NCBI GenBank assembly: GCA_020632495.1
Contig: JACKFL010000005.1
Coordinates: 1,860,001 to 1,924,000, forward strand
DNA: 64,000 nucleotides
Source: Candidatus Omnitrophota bacterium
GTDB lineage: Bacteria; Omnitrophota; Gorgyraeia; Zapsychrales; Zapsychraceae
Direction: 5' to 3'
Part shown: piece after piece, positions 63,332 to 64,000 of the stretch
Numbering within the stretch: the stretch's first letter is position 1
Layout: each line of letters opens with the position of its first letter
Position numbers and translations under genes: made by a program
Notes under the pieces: generated by a model
The model's input: the letters and a program-made list of their open reading frames with translations, nothing else
Database searches by the model: none
What the model was told of the DNA's origin: nothing

Positions 63332-63457
63332 CCATTCTAACCTGTTCGGAAACTGTATCCACTTGAATACTACATCCGGATGATTTTTTCCAATATTCAC
63401 TTAGGGTAGCATCAACCGTCTGGCCCTTCCGAGACCGCATACTTTCATACCCACACG

Positions 63458-63883
63458 ATGACCCATACCCATACGATGAGCGATAGGCGCTTGATCAAAC
63501 GCTATTTAATTTGGTGTTATAAAACCACCAAGGAAGAACTGGACCGGATCGACCGTTACTTTACGCAAAATGTCGTCGATGAATTCTTGTTTAAGGAACT
63601 CATAGGAAGTGAAGAATTCAAGGCGGCGTCCGGAAATGTGGAATTCAAAAAGAAGGTCCAGGCCTTCGAAGACTACAAGATCGAGAAGTTTGCCAAGGCG
63701 CGGGAAAAGAAATACTCCGGCGGTGATCAGCTGCGACCCGAGTATCTGTACCTGGTAAAAAGACTGGAGGCGATCGCCGCGGCCGTCACACACTTCCTCG
63801 GCAAAAAAGAGTTGGAGCAGATTATCGAATCGTATGAAAAGGAGATGACCGACCGGATTTTGTCAGCGCGGGAACATTCGTGA
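63458..63883 (+). CDS. uncharacterised 141-residue helical protein
   Basis: A charged, helix-rich protein with the opening LIKRYLIWCYKTTKEELDRIDR and a coiled-coil-like middle. I know no functional domain for it. Start is uncertain: an 18-nt direct repeat (catacccacacgatga and catacccatacgatga, 63447-63480) carries two in-frame ATGs at 63458 and 63476, giving 141 or 135 residues. No Shine-Dalgarno sequence is obvious. The 126-nt gap before it has only the end of the Cys-rich gene and no clear promoter. Confidence 0.6.
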   Translation: MTHTHTMSDRRLIKRYLIWCYKTTKEELDRIDRYFTQNVVDEFLFKELIGSEEFKAASGNVEFKKKVQAFEDYKIEKFAKAREKKYSGGDQLRPEYLYLVKRLEAIAAAVTHFLGKKELEQIIESYEKEMTDRILSAREHS

Positions 63884-63907
63884 CTGAGGCGAGGGGGAGA
63901 GAGATGA

Positions 63908-64000
63908 CTATCGACGTTGCATATCGCGGATACGCTGTTTTTGCATCCGCATCATGTCTTTGCGTCGCCGCTCGATGTCATCGATATTCTGGCGGTAATC
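63908..64000 (-). CDS. possible C-terminus of a minus-strand gene, cut by window edge
   Basis: On the minus strand a frame open from base 64000 ends at TAG 63908-63910 and gives 30 residues (DYRQNIDDIERRRKDMMRMQ, then basic), a charged coiled-coil-like tail. Too short to identify; it would be convergent with the gene at 63458. The plus strand shows no better frame in these bases. Confidence 0.35.
   Translation of the reverse strand, partial: DYRQNIDDIERRRKDMMRMQKQRIRDMQRR

Overview
The window looks like a chromosomal segment from an uncultured, Gram-negative-type (diderm) bacterium, most likely Candidatus Omnitrophota. That placement is an inference from recalled features: a very large exported protein built on a PEP-synthase-like core with N- and C-terminal modules I associate with Omnitrophota giant proteins; a class III (archaellin/pilin-like) signal peptide on a repeat protein; AMPK/CBM48-type and jelly-roll-like carbohydrate-binding domains; an ExeA-like ATPase; PilZ proteins; an outer-membrane porin; and an LpxL/HtrB-like acyltransferase. 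Gene density is high and overlaps of 4-100 nt between neighbours are common. No phage, insertion sequence or CRISPR array is visible.

Layout. 1-750: a truncated minus-strand ExeA-like ATPase. 970-6500: a plus-strand gene string with two PilZ proteins, two very small proteins, an RluA-type pseudouridine synthase, a MazG-like protein, a lipoprotein, uvrB and coaX. 6570-8740: groES-groEL with a CIRCE operator and a terminator. 8800-17520: one 2843-residue exported PEP-synthase-like protein behind a leader with a possible attenuator. 17570-20730: guaB3-like gene and guaA, the latter with a histone-H1-like Lys/Ala-rich N-terminus. 20780-31640: dnaE, HU, hisS, aspS (no GAD domain), a LysM lipoprotein, phoH, an HD-domain protein, ybeY and recO. 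31640-35500: a minus-strand pair of a polytopic membrane protein and a Hel308-like helicase. 35580-45480: dtd, tatD, a DUF3352-like protein, a CMD protein, two small proteins, polX, an NfnAB-like pair, panB and an acyltransferase. 45530-51840: glycyl-tRNA synthetase, ppdK, a sigma-70 factor, a LacI-type sensor domain lacking its DNA-binding domain, and apt. 51900-56330: a GT-C/TPR membrane protein, tRNA-Arg(CCT) and a porin. 56600-59450: a compact four-gene set (membrane-anchored jelly-roll protein, ParA-CBM48 fusion, Tic20/DUF4870-like protein, EF-Tu-domain-2-like protein). 59480-63330: a structured untranslated stretch, then a 1187-residue cysteine-rich repeat protein with a pilin-like signal. 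The window ends with two uncharacterised genes, one of them cut off.

Most genes are housekeeping (nucleotide supply, translation, DNA replication and repair, protein folding, envelope). The least explained parts are the giant exported PEP-synthase-like protein, the ParA-CBM48 neighbourhood, the sigma/HTH-less-LacI pair, the Cys-rich pilin-like protein with its structured leader, and a recurring promoter layout in which the -10 box sits exactly where transcription would begin at or within two bases of the start codon (dnaE, glyS, the helicase, the ExeA gene, perhaps hisS). All family assignments are from reading motifs; no search was run.
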